From JANJUB01 sp964586225 (GTDB lineage Bacteria; Armatimonadota; Fimbriimonadia; Fimbriimonadales; Fimbriimonadaceae), in the NCBI GenBank assembly GCA_964586225.1, contig CAZPHD010000005.1, forward strand, positions 37,247 through 101,246: a DNA stretch of 64,000 nt, given 5' to 3'. This document shows positions 49,773-58,752 of the stretch, piece by piece. Position 1 is the stretch's first letter; every line of letters begins with the position of its first letter. The notes below the pieces were generated by a model, which was not told the origin of the DNA, did not search any database, and was given only the letters and a program-made list of their open reading frames with translations. The translations under genes were made by a program, and so were the position numbers.

Positions 49773-50846
49773 TCAGTTACCCGTTAAGGCGTTCGCCAGT
49801 CCAATCCGGCAAACCACCGGCTCGGTTGCGATCAGACCTTTCGAACGAATCACGAGTCCACTTGCATCAACTGAGAACTTCAGAGGGGCATCGGGAAAGC
49901 CATCGACGAACTGGGGCTCGTCAGGCAGCGCGGAAGGCCACGTTCCCGTTTCAAGCCTCTGCAACTTGAGCCACACCGCCGTGTACGCCATCCGATAACG
50001 CGTCTCCGCGAGGCACTGTCGATAGAGCTGTGTATCTAGCTGCCTTGTTGGCACGAACTCACCGCGTTGCACCAAGAATGCGAGCGCCGCGTAGGCGTCC
50101 GTGTGCGAGCCACGGAGCGTGTGTCTAACACCCTCGAGACAGAGTCGTTTTTGGTCGAAGACGCGGGCGGGCGGCCACTCGCGACGGCTCTGAAACAGGC
50201 TGCTTTTCCAGCGTTCTCGGTCCTTCGCCGCCGCATCGTCCACCCACCAGAAGTCAACGGTCACGGCATGTTGGACCGAGATGGCCAGGGTGTGCCGCGG
50301 CGGATGCGCTTCAAGCCACTCCTGAGTCGCTTCCAGGTCCTCAGCACTGAGCTTGGTGGAACTCAGCAAGCCAAGAAGCGACGCCCAGACATCGTCGGCG
50401 GGCCGCCGCGCCCCTTGGGCAATGAGGAGTGCCGTCTCAAGGCACTTCAGCGCCCCAGGCCAATCCCGCCCCGCAACTGCCGCGGCCTGATCGAAACAAA
50501 GCTGCGAATTTGCGCGACCCGACAAATAGATGCTCTCCATCATAAAGACAGGAGCGGCATCTTCAGCCTCTTGGACCAGATTTGCAAGTTCGTCAAAGCC
50601 TGAGAACTCCGCGTTCAGTCGCCGACCGCGAGGTTCGGAGAGAAAGTGTCGAGTTCCGTAGCGGTCAATCGGAATCCCGAGTGCATGAATCTTGAACATC
50701 TCCTGAGTGAACGCTCGGCGTGCGCGCCCCGCTTCGGATTGCTCAATGGCGACGATCGGGACAACCACGAGCAGGAACATCAACCCGACCACAAGCACCG
50801 TCCGTCGGCGTCGCAGGATCTTGAGGTCCGTTACGATCGGGTCCAT
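49773..50846 (-). CDS. membrane-anchored hypothetical protein
   Basis: 357 aa. One N-terminal membrane helix (about 15-35, V-L-V-V-G-L-M-F-L-L-V-V) preceded by R-R-R-R, so the rest is extracytoplasmic; mostly helical with Trp/Arg-rich segments, and a C-terminal part (G-T-W-P-S-A-L-P-D-E-P) like those seen in planctomycete/Armatimonadota envelope proteins. No family assigned. Leaderless-type start. Confidence 0.7.
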   Translation of the reverse strand: MDPIVTDLKILRRRRTVLVVGLMFLLVVVPIVAIEQSEAGRARRAFTQEMFKIHALGIPIDRYGTRHFLSEPRGRRLNAEFSGFDELANLVQEAEDAAPVFMMESIYLSGRANSQLCFDQAAAVAGRDWPGALKCLETALLIAQGARRPADDVWASLLGLLSSTKLSAEDLEATQEWLEAHPPRHTLAISVQHAVTVDFWWVDDAAAKDRERWKSSLFQSRREWPPARVFDQKRLCLEGVRHTLRGSHTDAYAALAFLVQRGEFVPTRQLDTQLYRQCLAETRYRMAYTAVWLKLQRLETGTWPSALPDEPQFVDGFPDAPLKFSVDASGLVIRSKGLIATEPVVCRIGLANALTGN

Positions 50847-50851
50847 AGCCC

Positions 50852-50857
50852 ATTGTA
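50852..50857 (-). promoter_or_regulatory. -10 box of the 50846 gene (leaderless)
   Basis: TACAAT on the minus strand, 5 nt before the ATG. Confidence 0.55.
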
Positions 50858-50898
50858 AGACAAAGTCGGGTCAAGTCACAACGCGCCACAATCAACTC

Positions 50899-52169
50899 AT
50901 GAGTGAAGGCGGATTGTTCGGACCCGTGGAGCCCCAGTTCGCCGATATGCCACTAGCCGCCCGCATGCGGCCCCGCGACCTCGACGAAGTGCTCGGACAG
51001 CCTGACCTCACCCGACCGGACAGCGCGTTTCGAAAGGCCGCCGAGGCGGGAAAGCTTGGCTCGATCATTCTTTGGGGTCCGCCGGGGGTCGGTAAGACCA
51101 CGCTCGCGGAGATTCTGGCGCGGCTGTCGGGGTCGAACATCGCCAAGGTGAGCGCGGTTCAGGCCGGAGTGCCCGAGCTTCGAAAGATCATCGAACAAGC
51201 TCGACGGGCGCTGCGCGATCGCGTCCGCACCGTCCTCTTTATCGACGAAATCCACCGCTTTAACAAGGCGCAACAAGACGCGATTCTGCCCGTCGTCGAG
51301 GACGGCACGGTGACGCTCATCGGCGCAACGACGGAGAACCCCAGCTTCGAAGTGAACTCGGCTCTGCTCTCCAGGGCACGGGTGTTCGTGCTCAAACCGC
51401 TGGAAGATGCCGACGTTGAGCTCCTCATTGACCGCGCGCTGACTGATCCGCGAGGTGTCCAGGTTGAGCTTGATCCTGCTGCCAAGCAACTCCTCATCAA
51501 TCTTTCGAATGGGGATGCCCGCGCGGCCCTGGGAATGCTGGAGCTAATCGCGGCAACGGCCGACGGCGTCGTCAGTGTTGAGCAGGTCAAAGAGATCATC
51601 CAGCGTCGCCAGATCGCCTATGACAAGGGAGGCGAGATTCACTTTGATCTCATCTCGGCACTGCACAAGTGTGTCCGCGACAGCGACCCGGACGCATCGC
51701 TGTATTGGCTGGCGCGGATGCTGGAGGGCGGGGAAGACCCGATGTACATTGCGCGTCGCCTGATTCGCATGGCAAGTGAGGATGTAGGCCTCGCCCAACN
51801 NNNNNNNNNGCACTACCGCTGACCATTGCGGCCCAGCAGGCTGTCCACACCATGGGCATGCCGGAGGCGGCCTTGGCCCTGGCCGAAGCGGTCGTCTTTT
51901 TGGCACTCGCACCCAAGAGCAACGCGGTCTATGTGGCTTACAAAGAGGCGGTCCGAGACGTCCAGGAAACCCGAAACGACCCCGTGCCCTTGCACCTGCG
52001 GAACGCGCCTACCAAGCTCATGAAGAACCTAGGCTACGGCGCTGGCTACCAGTATGCACACGACGCCGAAGATGCCAAGGTCGAGCAGGAGCACCTTCCC
52101 GAGGCGTTGCGGGGTCGAGTCTATTACCGGCCCACGCCGCGCGGATGGGAAGGAAAACTCAAGGAATAG
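50899..52169 (+). CDS. rarA: replication-associated recombination protein RarA/MgsA (contains a sequencing gap)
   Basis: About 420 aa with ten N at 51800-51809. Clamp-loader-like AAA+ ATPase acting at stalled replication forks. R-M-R-P near 22, Walker A G-P-P-G-V-G-K-T-T near 58, Walker B F-I-D-E-I-H-R-F-N-K, sensor G-A-T-T-E-N-P-S-F. Downstream of the gap the frame resumes in the standard A-L-P-L-x-x-A-A-Q-Q ... A-L-A-P-K-S-N-A-V-Y region. A true gap of 5 bases restores E-D-V-G-L-A-Q-P-x-A-L. The ATG at 50899 is preceded by CACAAT at 6 nt. Confidence 0.93.
51800..51809. other. assembly gap of 10 N in rarA
   Basis: Ten N; the rarA reading frame needs a length of 2 mod 3, so the count is a placeholder. 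Confidence 0.95.
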
Positions 52170-52234
52170 CCGGTCGGGCGCTCCTCAAATCTGCATTCTC
52201 TCGTTGAATCTGCCGATCATTCCACTAGGATTCA

Positions 52235-52858
52235 ATGACGGAGCAGACCTTTGCCATGCGAGTAGAGCAGCTGGCCCGCCGGCTGGATGTCACGCCCCCC
52301 AGGGTGCGTGTGACGTCCGCTCGGGGTCGGGAAGCCTTGCGCATCCGGATCACAGGTTGGACGGTAAGGGTCTCCGAGAAAGCGCTCGCCGAACTAACGG
52401 ACGCTGAACTTGACTTCGGGTTGGCGCTCGCGGTCTGCATGCGATTGCGCGGCATCTTCTTGCGCCCGGCCTATGTAGCGGCGCCTTGGCTCATCTCGAG
52501 CTTCATCGGCTTCTGCGTGCTCTACTTTGCCCAAATCTCGCTGTTGGAGCGGTTCTGGCTCGGGTTCGGCATCATGTTCGGGAGCATGCTCCTGGGCTAT
52601 GCAGGCTCGATCTTGGTCTCGGCGTCGCTTGATGACAACATCCTGCGCGAGCAGATTGGCGAGGCTCTGAGCCTCACCGGCAATGCCTCGGCTGCCGAAA
52701 CCTATCTCATCCGGTGCGGCACTGATCACTTGCTGGCCGCTCGCAGGAAGCTACGCAGCAACGACCGAAGCCAACTCGACAACCAACTTGAAGCCCTCCG
52801 CTACGCGGCCTCACGTCTGGGCTTGACTTACCGCTCGGTCGGATTCTTCGAGTCTTAG
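52235..52858 (+). CDS. membrane protein with M48-like fragment
   Basis: 207 aa. Residues 20-75 (V-S-E-K-A-L-A-E-L-T-D-A-E-L-D-F-G-L-A) read like the lead into the active-site helix of M48 metallopeptidases, but HExxH is absent (L-A-V-C-M-R-L instead). Two or three membrane helices follow (about 82-130). Probably a catalytically dead relative or a convergent look-alike. It lies alone between rarA and the convergent DUF1501 gene. Confidence 0.6.
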   Translation: MTEQTFAMRVEQLARRLDVTPPRVRVTSARGREALRIRITGWTVRVSEKALAELTDAELDFGLALAVCMRLRGIFLRPAYVAAPWLISSFIGFCVLYFAQISLLERFWLGFGIMFGSMLLGYAGSILVSASLDDNILREQIGEALSLTGNASAAETYLIRCGTDHLLAARRKLRSNDRSQLDNQLEALRYAASRLGLTYRSVGFFES

Positions 52859-52865
52859 GGCAACC

Positions 52866-54404
52866 CTACTTCAGCAGTTCCTTCACCACCGTGCCGTGAA
52901 CGTCCGTGAGTCGGAAATCGCGGCCCTGATAGCGGTAGGTCAGCTTCGTATGATCGACACCCATCTGGTTCAAGATGGTCGCGTTCAGGTCGTGGATATG
53001 CACCGCACCCGGCGTGAAATGATCGACCGACGGCGCAATGACATTGCCTTCCTTGTCGACAAGGTTGTATCCGTAGTCGTCGGTTTGGCCGTAGACCATG
53101 CCTGGCTTAACCCCGCCGCCCGCCATCCACATCGTGAACGCGCGCGGATGGTGATCACGCCCATAGTTCTCGCGCGTCAGCGGACCTTGGCAATACACGG
53201 TCCGGCCAAACTCGCCACCCCAGATCACGAGTGTGTCTTCGAGCATGCCGGAGCGCTTCAGGTCTTTGATCAGGGCGGCGCATGCTTGGTCCACGTCCTT
53301 GCACTGAATCGGCAGTTCGCCGGCGAGGTTGCCGTGCTGATCCCAGCCGCGGTGGAAGACCTGAATGAAGCGCACGCCGCGCTCGGCCAAGCGCCGGGCG
53401 AGTAGGCAGTTGGCCGCGAACGTGCCGGGAACCCGGCTCTCCTCGCCATAAAGCGCGAACGTCTCGTCCGACTCCTTGCTCAGGTCCATAAGATCGGGAA
53501 CGCTCGTCTGGAGGCGATACGCCATCTCATATTGCTTGATTCGCGCGGCGATTTCCGGGTCACCAAACGCGCCCAAATGTTGGGTGTTCAGCTTGGCTAG
53601 GTCGTCGAGCATATCGCGGCGGGTCTTGCGATCAAGTCCTTCCGGGTCAGAGAGATACAGCACCGGATCGCCGTTCGAGCGCATGCTCACGCCCTGGTGC
53701 TCGCTCGAAATGAATCCGGATCCCCAGAGCCGTGCGAAAAGAGCTTGGTCCGGGTTACCCCGCGTGACCTTGCTGTGGAGCACAACGTAGGTCGGCAGGT
53801 TCTCGTTCTCGCTACCCAGGCCATAGCTCACCCACGAGCCGAGGCTTGGGCGGCCCGGTAGTTGGCTGCCGGTCTGGATGTACGTTACCGCCGGATCGTG
53901 GTTGATCGCCTCCGTCCACATGGACTTGATCACGCACAGCTCATTCACCACTGAAGCCGTGTGCGGAAGGAGCTCGGACACCCATACGCCGTCGCCGCCG
54001 TTGTCGTGCTTGGCGAACTTGTAGCGCGAGGGCGCGAGCGGGAAGCGCGTCTGACCGCTCGTCATCGTGGTCAGCCGCTGACCCATGCGAATCTCGTCGG
54101 GGAGATCCTTGTCGTATTCTTCGTGTAGCTTCGGCTTGTAGTCCCACAGGTCAAGCTGCGATGGCCCACCGTTCATGAAGAGGTAGATGACACGCTTGGC
54201 CTTGGGGGCGAAGTGCGGAATACCCTCGAGTCCGCCAAACCGGTCCTGGCTCGCCATCGCTGCCATTGGCGCGAGGAAGCCCGAGCCGAGCAGCAGCTTG
54301 TGCAAGGCGGCGGTTCCCACGCCGAGCGCCGACCGGCCAAACAGCTGGCGGCGGGTCATCGTCAGTTCAAACTCGCGTTTTGGATCCATCGGCGTGTCTT
54401 TCAT
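52866..54404 (-). CDS. DUF1501 (sulfatase-like) exported protein
   Basis: 512 aa. Twin-arginine signal T-R-R-Q-L-F-G-R-S-A-L near 17-27, then the DUF1501 core: F-M-N-G-G-P-S-Q-L-D near 78, W-G-G-E-F-G-R-T near 390, and D-H-H-P-R-A-F-T near 413. These are alkaline-phosphatase-superfamily-like exported proteins, almost always paired with a PSD1/DUF1553 partner, of undetermined substrate. The start overlaps the partner's stop (ATGA). Tat-exported. Confidence 0.92.
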   Translation of the reverse strand: MKDTPMDPKREFELTMTRRQLFGRSALGVGTAALHKLLLGSGFLAPMAAMASQDRFGGLEGIPHFAPKAKRVIYLFMNGGPSQLDLWDYKPKLHEEYDKDLPDEIRMGQRLTTMTSGQTRFPLAPSRYKFAKHDNGGDGVWVSELLPHTASVVNELCVIKSMWTEAINHDPAVTYIQTGSQLPGRPSLGSWVSYGLGSENENLPTYVVLHSKVTRGNPDQALFARLWGSGFISSEHQGVSMRSNGDPVLYLSDPEGLDRKTRRDMLDDLAKLNTQHLGAFGDPEIAARIKQYEMAYRLQTSVPDLMDLSKESDETFALYGEESRVPGTFAANCLLARRLAERGVRFIQVFHRGWDQHGNLAGELPIQCKDVDQACAALIKDLKRSGMLEDTLVIWGGEFGRTVYCQGPLTRENYGRDHHPRAFTMWMAGGGVKPGMVYGQTDDYGYNLVDKEGNVIAPSVDHFTPGAVHIHDLNATILNQMGVDHTKLTYRYQGRDFRLTDVHGTVVKELLK

Positions 54405-57337
54405 TGTAGGCTCAGGAACTCATCTGTGTTGAGAAGTGTCGAGGCGATCATCGTCCAAGCGGCGTGATCGACCACATCCAAGCTCGAATCGCGTACGGCA
54501 AAACCAACCGTCACCAACTGGCGGGCGGACTCGCGATCATCTTGATAACGTTGGCGGTAGCGCTGCAAGCTTTGCTTGAGCAAGATTCGTTCCTGCGGCC
54601 GCGCTTGCCGCCCGAGGCTCAGGCTGTATAGGCGATCGAGACGCGCGTCATCGGTCTTCGCTTCGCTCATGACGCGCTCGGCCAACACCCGCGCCGATTC
54701 AACAAACGCCGTTTCGTTCAGCGTGATGAGCGCCTGGAGCGGGGTGTTGGTCCGTCCCCGACGCACAACGCACGACTCCCGCATGGGGGCGTCAAACGTC
54801 AACATGATCGGGTGCGGGCTGGTTCGCTTCCAGAACATGTACAGGCTTCGGCGGTAAATGCTGTCGTCGATATCCTGCACATAGCGTGCTGTGTTGCTCT
54901 CAAGGAAGCCGAGCGCCTCCCACAGCCCCTCCGGCTGGTAAGGCTTGAAGCCCTTGCCGCCAAGCTCCTCTTTGAGGAGACCACTCGCGTGCAGCGCTGC
55001 GTCGCGCAGAACCTCGGCTTCAAGCCGATAGCGCGGGCCTCGCGAAACGAGACGGTTTTCGGGGTCGCGATCAAGTTTCGCTTTCGTCACCACTGATTGT
55101 TGCCGGAAAGCCGCGCTCGTGACGAGGATGCGATGCAGGGCCTTTTGGCTGTATCCAACCTCGGAGAACCGAACGGCCAGATAATCCAGCAAGTCCGGGT
55201 TGCTCGGCCACTCGCCCTGCAACCCGAAGTCTTCTGCCGTCTTGACCAGACCGTGCCCGAAATAAGCCTGCCACCAACGGTTCACCGTAACTCGGGCAAA
55301 CAGAGGATGCGAAGGAGCCGTTAACCACTTCGCGAGCCCAAGTCGATTCTGTGGGGCATCTTTGGGGGTCGTGCCGAGCACCGTTGGGACTCGGCGGTAA
55401 GCGGGCTGCGTTGGCAGGTTGTACTCGCCGCGTCGAAGGATATAGGCTTGGCGAGGCTTGGGTAGCTCCTCGGCAACCAGCGTGAGCGGAATCGTGCTGT
55501 CAAGCTGGGCAAGGTCGGCGCGGGCGGTGCGGAAGGCCTTCGTCGCTTCGGTTTCTGGGCCGCTGTTCAGGTAGAGCTCGCGCAGGTCGGCCGACGCCTT
55601 CTTAGGGTCGGTGGCGCGAAGCGCGAGAAGGCGGCCGGCCGCTTCCGAAACCGCGTCGCCGACATCGTACACCAAACCGTCCGGTCCGCCGCCGTTGCTA
55701 ACCTTGACGATCAGTTCGTTTGCCCCTGCGCGAAGCTTGACGCGAACGGTGTCGGTCGGTGCCGTTGCGCCGCGGGCCACCTTGTTGTTGTGGACGAGCT
55801 CACCATTAAGCCAGACGCGGATGCCGTCGTCGCTGCCAAACCGGAGCTCAAGATCGCGGTCGCCGTCGCTGGTGAGCGTCGTTCGTGCATAGCCCGCGGA
55901 GTTCTCTTTGCCGACAATGCCCACGACTTGGCCGCGGTTGATGGCGAGCGGGCGCCACTGATTCGGATCGGCCACGCCGCCGGGTTCGGGGCCAAACTCG
56001 GTGTCATGTGCGAGGTCGAAGTTCGCCGCCGAAAATGGGCCGGAGACTTCCCACGCACCGATCGTCGGGACGTAGATCTTGCGCGATTCGGCCCAGGCGG
56101 TGACTTGAGCGTCATCAAGCGACGTCCGGGCACCCGCCATGATCGACTCATACTTCTCGGCGATTGCCTGCTGGGCTTTGCTGCGGGCGCGCATCACGGG
56201 CTCGGGGGTCAGCAGATTGCCGTCGAGGGGCCGGTCGGTGGTTGAGTTGAAGTAGGCGTAGAGGCTGAAATAGTCGCGCTGGGACAGGGGATCGTATTTG
56301 TGGTCGTGGCATCGCGCGCATCCGACGGTTAGGCCCAGGAACACGGTGCTGAAGGTATCGACGCGGTCGAACGTGTTCTTCGCGAGGAACTCCTCCTCGA
56401 TCGCGCCGCCTTCGTTCGTTGTTGGGTTCATCCGGATGTAGCCGGTGGCGATGCGTTGATCAATCGTCGGATTGGGCAACAGGTCGCCCGCCAACTGCCA
56501 CGTCGTGAACTGATCGTAGGGAAGATCTTCGTTGAACGCGCGCACGACCCAATCGCGGTAGGGGTGGATGGCTCGCTCGTTGTCGAGGTGCAAGCCGTGG
56601 GTATCACCATAGCGCACGGCATCGAGCCAAGCGCGGGCTTGATGCTCGCCGTAGCGCGGACTCGCCAGCAAGCGATCAACCTCCTTTTCGTAGGCCTTGG
56701 GGTCCTTGGAGTTCACAAACCGGGCGATCTCATCCGGCGTCGGTTGCAACCCGGTCAGCGTCAGCGAGAGGCGGCGCAAGAGCGTTGCACGGTCGGCTTC
56801 GGCTTCGGGTTTGAGTCCTGCCTTCTCCAGGCCACTCAGCACAAACAGGTCGACGCCATTCTTGATCCAATCCTTTTGCTTGACGGCGGGGAAGGGCGGC
56901 TTCTTCGGTGCGACAAACGACCAATGCGGCTCGTACTTCGCGCCTTGCTGAATCCAGGCGGCGAGGATGTCGATCTGCGCGTCGGTGAGCGGCTTCATGC
57001 CGGCATGCGGCGGCGGCATCTTCATCTCGGCCACGTCGGTCGTGATGCGGCTGAGGATCATCGACCGGCTCGGGTTGCCCGGCGTGATGGCGCGATAGCC
57101 ACCACGATCGCGGGTGGCGTCCTTCTCGTCGTTCAAGCGGAGCTTGCCCTTGATGTCCGCTGCGTCATTGCCGTGGCAGCGAAAACAGCTCTCGCTGAGA
57201 ATCGGTCGGACGTCGCGATTGAAGCTAATCGTCCGGGTTTGGACAGGGGCCGCGCCGGGTGACGACGAGACTGCAATGCCTCCACTTGTGGCTACGAAAA
57301 CGATAGCCCCTAACAACAGAATCCAGCGACGCTCCAC
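54401..57337 (-). CDS. PSD1 cytochrome-c-motif protein (PSCyt1-DUF1549-DUF1553)
   Basis: 978 aa. Signal-like helix (about 5-25), a PSCyt1 region with heme motif C-F-R-C-H at about 51-55, DUF1549, a second C-x-x-C-H (C-A-R-C-H-D-H-K-Y-D-P), a PA14/LamG-like insert (about 460-590, with F-G-S-D-D-G-I-R-V-W-L-N-G), and DUF1553 with N-R-W-W-Q-A-Y-F-G-H-G-L. The start is GTG 57337, the first start giving a signal peptide. Together with the DUF1501 partner it forms the planctomycete-type exported pair, suspected in carbohydrate or sulfated polymer breakdown. Confidence 0.9.
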   Translation of the reverse strand: MERRWILLLGAIVFVATSGGIAVSSSPGAAPVQTRTISFNRDVRPILSESCFRCHGNDAADIKGKLRLNDEKDATRDRGGYRAITPGNPSRSMILSRITTDVAEMKMPPPHAGMKPLTDAQIDILAAWIQQGAKYEPHWSFVAPKKPPFPAVKQKDWIKNGVDLFVLSGLEKAGLKPEAEADRATLLRRLSLTLTGLQPTPDEIARFVNSKDPKAYEKEVDRLLASPRYGEHQARAWLDAVRYGDTHGLHLDNERAIHPYRDWVVRAFNEDLPYDQFTTWQLAGDLLPNPTIDQRIATGYIRMNPTTNEGGAIEEEFLAKNTFDRVDTFSTVFLGLTVGCARCHDHKYDPLSQRDYFSLYAYFNSTTDRPLDGNLLTPEPVMRARSKAQQAIAEKYESIMAGARTSLDDAQVTAWAESRKIYVPTIGAWEVSGPFSAANFDLAHDTEFGPEPGGVADPNQWRPLAINRGQVVGIVGKENSAGYARTTLTSDGDRDLELRFGSDDGIRVWLNGELVHNNKVARGATAPTDTVRVKLRAGANELIVKVSNGGGPDGLVYDVGDAVSEAAGRLLALRATDPKKASADLRELYLNSGPETEATKAFRTARADLAQLDSTIPLTLVAEELPKPRQAYILRRGEYNLPTQPAYRRVPTVLGTTPKDAPQNRLGLAKWLTAPSHPLFARVTVNRWWQAYFGHGLVKTAEDFGLQGEWPSNPDLLDYLAVRFSEVGYSQKALHRILVTSAAFRQQSVVTKAKLDRDPENRLVSRGPRYRLEAEVLRDAALHASGLLKEELGGKGFKPYQPEGLWEALGFLESNTARYVQDIDDSIYRRSLYMFWKRTSPHPIMLTFDAPMRESCVVRRGRTNTPLQALITLNETAFVESARVLAERVMSEAKTDDARLDRLYSLSLGRQARPQERILLKQSLQRYRQRYQDDRESARQLVTVGFAVRDSSLDVVDHAAWTMIASTLLNTDEFLSLQ

Positions 57338-57441
57338 GTTGCCTTGTATGTTAGCGGAAAGTTGGCCCAAAGGGTGGCGAATTGGAGTCGCGGATGCGGA
57401 ATGTTGCTGGAAATTTTCGCTTTCTTGCCACACTCTGCCCC

Positions 57442-58197
57442 TCACACTCGCCGCATGCTGACCGTCTCCATACCGAACCCGAGCCGCTCGTAGAAGCCAT
57501 GCTGATAGGTGAACAGGAACACGTTCGCTCCTGGCGAGACCGCCTTGATCATCGCCAGAGCCTCCTGCATCATCGCGGAGCCGATCCGATTAGCCTGCCA
57601 TTCCGGCATCACCGCCACATCCCAAATGCTGAACCAGCCTGGCGCGTCATGCATGATCCGCAACACGCCGACCGTTTCGCCACCGTCCACTTTCGCAATG
57701 ACGCCGCCCCAGGTTTCCGCCAAGGGACCCGAATCGCGATGTGCGCCAAATGCGGCTCCCGCGACGCGCTCGTACTCCTCGGGCGTCGGCAGACGACGCT
57801 CCAGACGCACGTGCTCGGGCAAGGGCTGAGACTTGGGCGGCGAGGAGCTCGGCGGCCCCCCGATGCGCAGGTGATAGCCATTGAGGTCTTCTACGGTGTA
57901 CTCCCGCGTGCCCCACGGCTTGTCTTCAATGTCGGACACAATGTTCGCGCCAAGTCGTTTGTGGAGGTCGTAGCTTGCTCGGGCATCATCCACCTTGATC
58001 CAGTGCTGATGGCCGACAACTCGGGCCGCGAGCTCCGGGTTTTGGGCAAACATGATCGTGACGCCGCCAAAGTTCGCGCCGCCGAACGTCGGAGGGGTGC
58101 CATGCGTCCAGGTGGATTCAAACCCGAGGACACGTTGATAGTATTCGAGCGTGGCGACGACGTCGGTCGCGGCGAAGATCGCCGTGGAGGTGATCAT
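57442..58197 (-). CDS. VOC (glyoxalase-like) and GNAT fusion protein
   Basis: 251 aa. Residues 1-125 form a glyoxalase/bleomycin-resistance (VOC) module (F-A-A-T-D-V-V-A-T-L-E-Y-Y start, Y-T-V-E-D-L-N-G-Y-H end), and 130-251 a GNAT acetyltransferase module (I-W-D-V-A-V-M-P-E-W-Q-A-N-R-I-G, F-Y-E-R-L-G-F). A short Pro/Ser linker joins them. The combination suggests resistance or detoxification by modification, but no substrate is predicted. The start ATG 58197 follows a -10 box by 6 nt. Confidence 0.85.
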   Translation of the reverse strand: MITSTAIFAATDVVATLEYYQRVLGFESTWTHGTPPTFGGANFGGVTIMFAQNPELAARVVGHQHWIKVDDARASYDLHKRLGANIVSDIEDKPWGTREYTVEDLNGYHLRIGGPPSSSPPKSQPLPEHVRLERRLPTPEEYERVAGAAFGAHRDSGPLAETWGGVIAKVDGGETVGVLRIMHDAPGWFSIWDVAVMPEWQANRIGSAMMQEALAMIKAVSPGANVFLFTYQHGFYERLGFGMETVSMRRV

Positions 58198-58203
58198 TGC
58201 GCG

Positions 58204-58209
58204 ATCATA
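58204..58209 (-). promoter_or_regulatory. -10 box of the VOC-GNAT gene (leaderless)
   Basis: TATGAT on the minus strand, 6 nt before the ATG. Confidence 0.55.
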
Positions 58210-58263
58210 CTGCGGTTTATGGCCACCCCACACCGTTCGCGCGGGTGTGGGGCGGGCGCAGAC

Positions 58264-58719
58264 TTAGCCGCGCGTAATCGTCGGCTCGATTTCGATCGCA
58301 AGCTTGTCACGCACGGCGTTCGTGATGATGCAGTAAAGATCGGCTTTGTGGGCCATATCCTCGGCCATCGTGACGTGCTCGTCGGTCGCATCGGCACTAA
58401 GTCGGATCGTTGGCTTGACGACCACCTTGGTGTACACGAAGCTGGCACCGTTCTGCTCAACGAAGCCGGTCACCTTCGTGGTGAGGCCTTCAAAGGGGAG
58501 CTTCCGGTTGGCGGCGATGATGCCGAACGTGATGCTGTAGCATCCCGCGATTGCCGAGGCGAGAAGCTCTTCGGGGTTCGTGCCAACGCCGTTGCCGCCA
58601 AACTCCGGCGGAACGCCGAGAGGCATCTGAACGCCTGAACGATCTGGGGTGACGGTTCCGGATCCGTCGCGTCCGCCCGCCCATTCCACGGTGACGGGAT
58701 ACTCATGAAGATGTGCCAT
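58264..58719 (-). CDS. osmC: OsmC family peroxiredoxin-like protein
   Basis: 151 aa. OsmC/Ohr fold with the two active Cys: one in A-G-C-Y near 60 and one in L-Y-C-I-I-T-N-A near 128; the N-P-E-E-L motif near 48 is conserved. Reduces organic hydroperoxides. OsmC rather than Ohr is preferred on the N-P-E-E-L-L-A-S-A-I-A-G-C pattern, but the split is not absolute. Monocistronic and leaderless-type. Confidence 0.9.
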   Translation of the reverse strand: MAHLHEYPVTVEWAGGRDGSGTVTPDRSGVQMPLGVPPEFGGNGVGTNPEELLASAIAGCYSITFGIIAANRKLPFEGLTTKVTGFVEQNGASFVYTKVVVKPTIRLSADATDEHVTMAEDMAHKADLYCIITNAVRDKLAIEIEPTITRG

Positions 58720-58727
58720 CGGGTGAG

Positions 58728-58733
58728 AGTGTA
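58728..58733 (-). promoter_or_regulatory. -10 box of the OsmC gene (leaderless)
   Basis: TACACT on the minus strand, 8 nt before the ATG. Confidence 0.5.
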
Positions 58734-58752
58734 CCGGTGTGAGCGGGCCCGC

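Noticed and set aside
57338..57445. Earlier start for the PSD1 gene
   Set aside because: It would put 36 polar residues before the signal helix; GTG 57337 gives a normal signal peptide.
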